Origin: Bryobacterales bacterium
GTDB lineage: Bacteria > Acidobacteriota > Terriglobia > Bryobacterales > Bryobacteraceae
Assembly (NCBI GenBank): GCA_030838885.1
Contig: JAUZEU010000380.1
Span: 1-6,511, forward strand
Reading direction: 5' to 3'
Length of the DNA: 6,511 nt
The notes below the pieces were generated by a model. That model did no database searches, was not told the origin of the DNA, and saw only the letters and a list, made by a program, of their open reading frames with translations. Shown piece by piece: positions 6,139 through 6,511 of this stretch. The translations under genes and the position numbers were made by a program. How positions within the stretch are numbered: the stretch's first letter is position 1; every line of letters begins with the position of its first letter.

Positions 6139-6511
6139 TTAGAGGTCCGCGAGCGTTCCGGTGCTGTCCCCGACCTTGTCCATGGGAACTCCGAGCTTGC
6201 CCAGCATCGTCATCAGAAGGTTTGTCATGGGCGTATAATCCGCGTACTTCAGGTGACGATCTCCCTTAATCTGGCCCGCCCCACCGCCTACAAGCACGGT
6301 GGGCAAAGGGAAATGATTGTGCAAGTTGCTGTTGCTCATGTTGCTGCCGTACAGGATCATTGAATGATCGAGCAGGGTTCCGTCGCCGTCTTTGGTGGAA
6401 CGGAGCTTGTCCAGATAGTACGCGAACATCTGCATGTGATAGTTCTGAATGCGCGCGAGGGTGTCGATCTTCGCGGCCTCGTTCAGATGGTGGGAGACAG
6501 AGTGGTGCGGA
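6139..6511 (-). CDS. DUF1552 domain protein, C-terminal part
   Basis: The frame is open from the window edge at 6511 to TAA at 6141-6139, about 123 codons. Visible motifs in order are PHHSVSHH near the edge, KIDTLARIQNYHMQMFAYYLDKL, DGDGTLLDHSMILYGSNMSN, LPTVLVGGGAG, KGDRHLKYADYTPMTNLLMTMLGKLGVP and a final GDSTGTLADL. This is the standard C-terminus of DUF1552 proteins, large (roughly 400-450 residue) proteins of Planctomycetota, Verrucomicrobiota and Acidobacteriota. They often have a twin-arginine signal and commonly lie after DUF1592/DUF1588 cytochrome-like genes. The fold resembles alkaline-phosphatase/sulfatase-like (DUF1501-type) proteins, but the activity is unknown. The N-terminal two thirds and any export signal lie outside the window. 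It is the upstream visible gene of the DUF1552-ankyrin-MBL operon, with a 9-bp gap to the ankyrin start. Confidence 0.92.
   Translation of the reverse strand, partial: PHHSVSHHLNEAAKIDTLARIQNYHMQMFAYYLDKLRSTKDGDGTLLDHSMILYGSNMSNSNLHNHFPLPTVLVGGGAGQIKGDRHLKYADYTPMTNLLMTMLGKLGVPMDKVGDSTGTLADL

Noticed and set aside
1..6511. Mobile element, prophage, CRISPR array, toxin-antitoxin or defence locus
   Set aside because: No transposase, integrase, long terminal repeats, regular spacers or known defence domains are visible. The ankyrin and VWFA-like proteins carry export signals, which argues against cytoplasmic defence roles.

Overview
The window looks like chromosomal DNA of a soil-type Acidobacteriota, probably close to Solibacter/Bryobacterales. 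This is inferred from gene content, not from a search. The main pointers are a VWFA-related protein of the type common in Acidobacteria, a DUF1552 protein followed by a secreted ankyrin protein, a DUF4136 protein, and many exported products. I see no phage, insertion sequence, tRNA, rRNA or CRISPR signal.

Layout. Bases 1-132 (+) are the last 43 codons of an HdeD-family membrane protein. A gap of about 420 bp follows, with a terminator-like hairpin at each end. A leftward group then reads from high to low coordinate: VWFA-like protein (3085-2033), a 16-bp gap, DUF5335 protein (2016-1618), a 97-bp gap, and YfdX-family protein (1520-555). It ends at a strong 12-bp GC-rich hairpin (502-530). A divergent intergenic region (3086-3338) separates the VWFA gene from a rightward DUF4136 gene (3339-3863), whose start is fixed by an AAAGGAG ribosome site. 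That gene converges on a second leftward operon: DUF1552 protein (6511-6139, its N-terminal part outside the window), ankyrin-repeat protein (6129-4774) and metallo-beta-lactamase-fold protein (4773-3913). Its genes are 9 bp and then 0 bp apart.

How they may work together. HdeD and YfdX are both acid-stress genes in enterobacteria, and DUF5335 has no known function, so the left half may be an envelope or acid-stress island. The right half encodes three products tightly linked in one operon; two of them have visible export signals, and the DUF1552 N-terminus cannot be seen.

The most notable details are two proteins with altered metal sites. The metallo-beta-lactamase-fold protein keeps the first zinc site and the bridging Asp but has replaced all three ligands specific to the second site (Asp to Asn, His to Asn, His to Thr). 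The VWFA-like protein has lost the DxSxS metal-binding motif and the later Asp while keeping the fold signatures. I found no clear candidate for a wholly new defence or mobile system. The DUF1552-ankyrin-MBL operon is the best candidate for an undescribed functional module.
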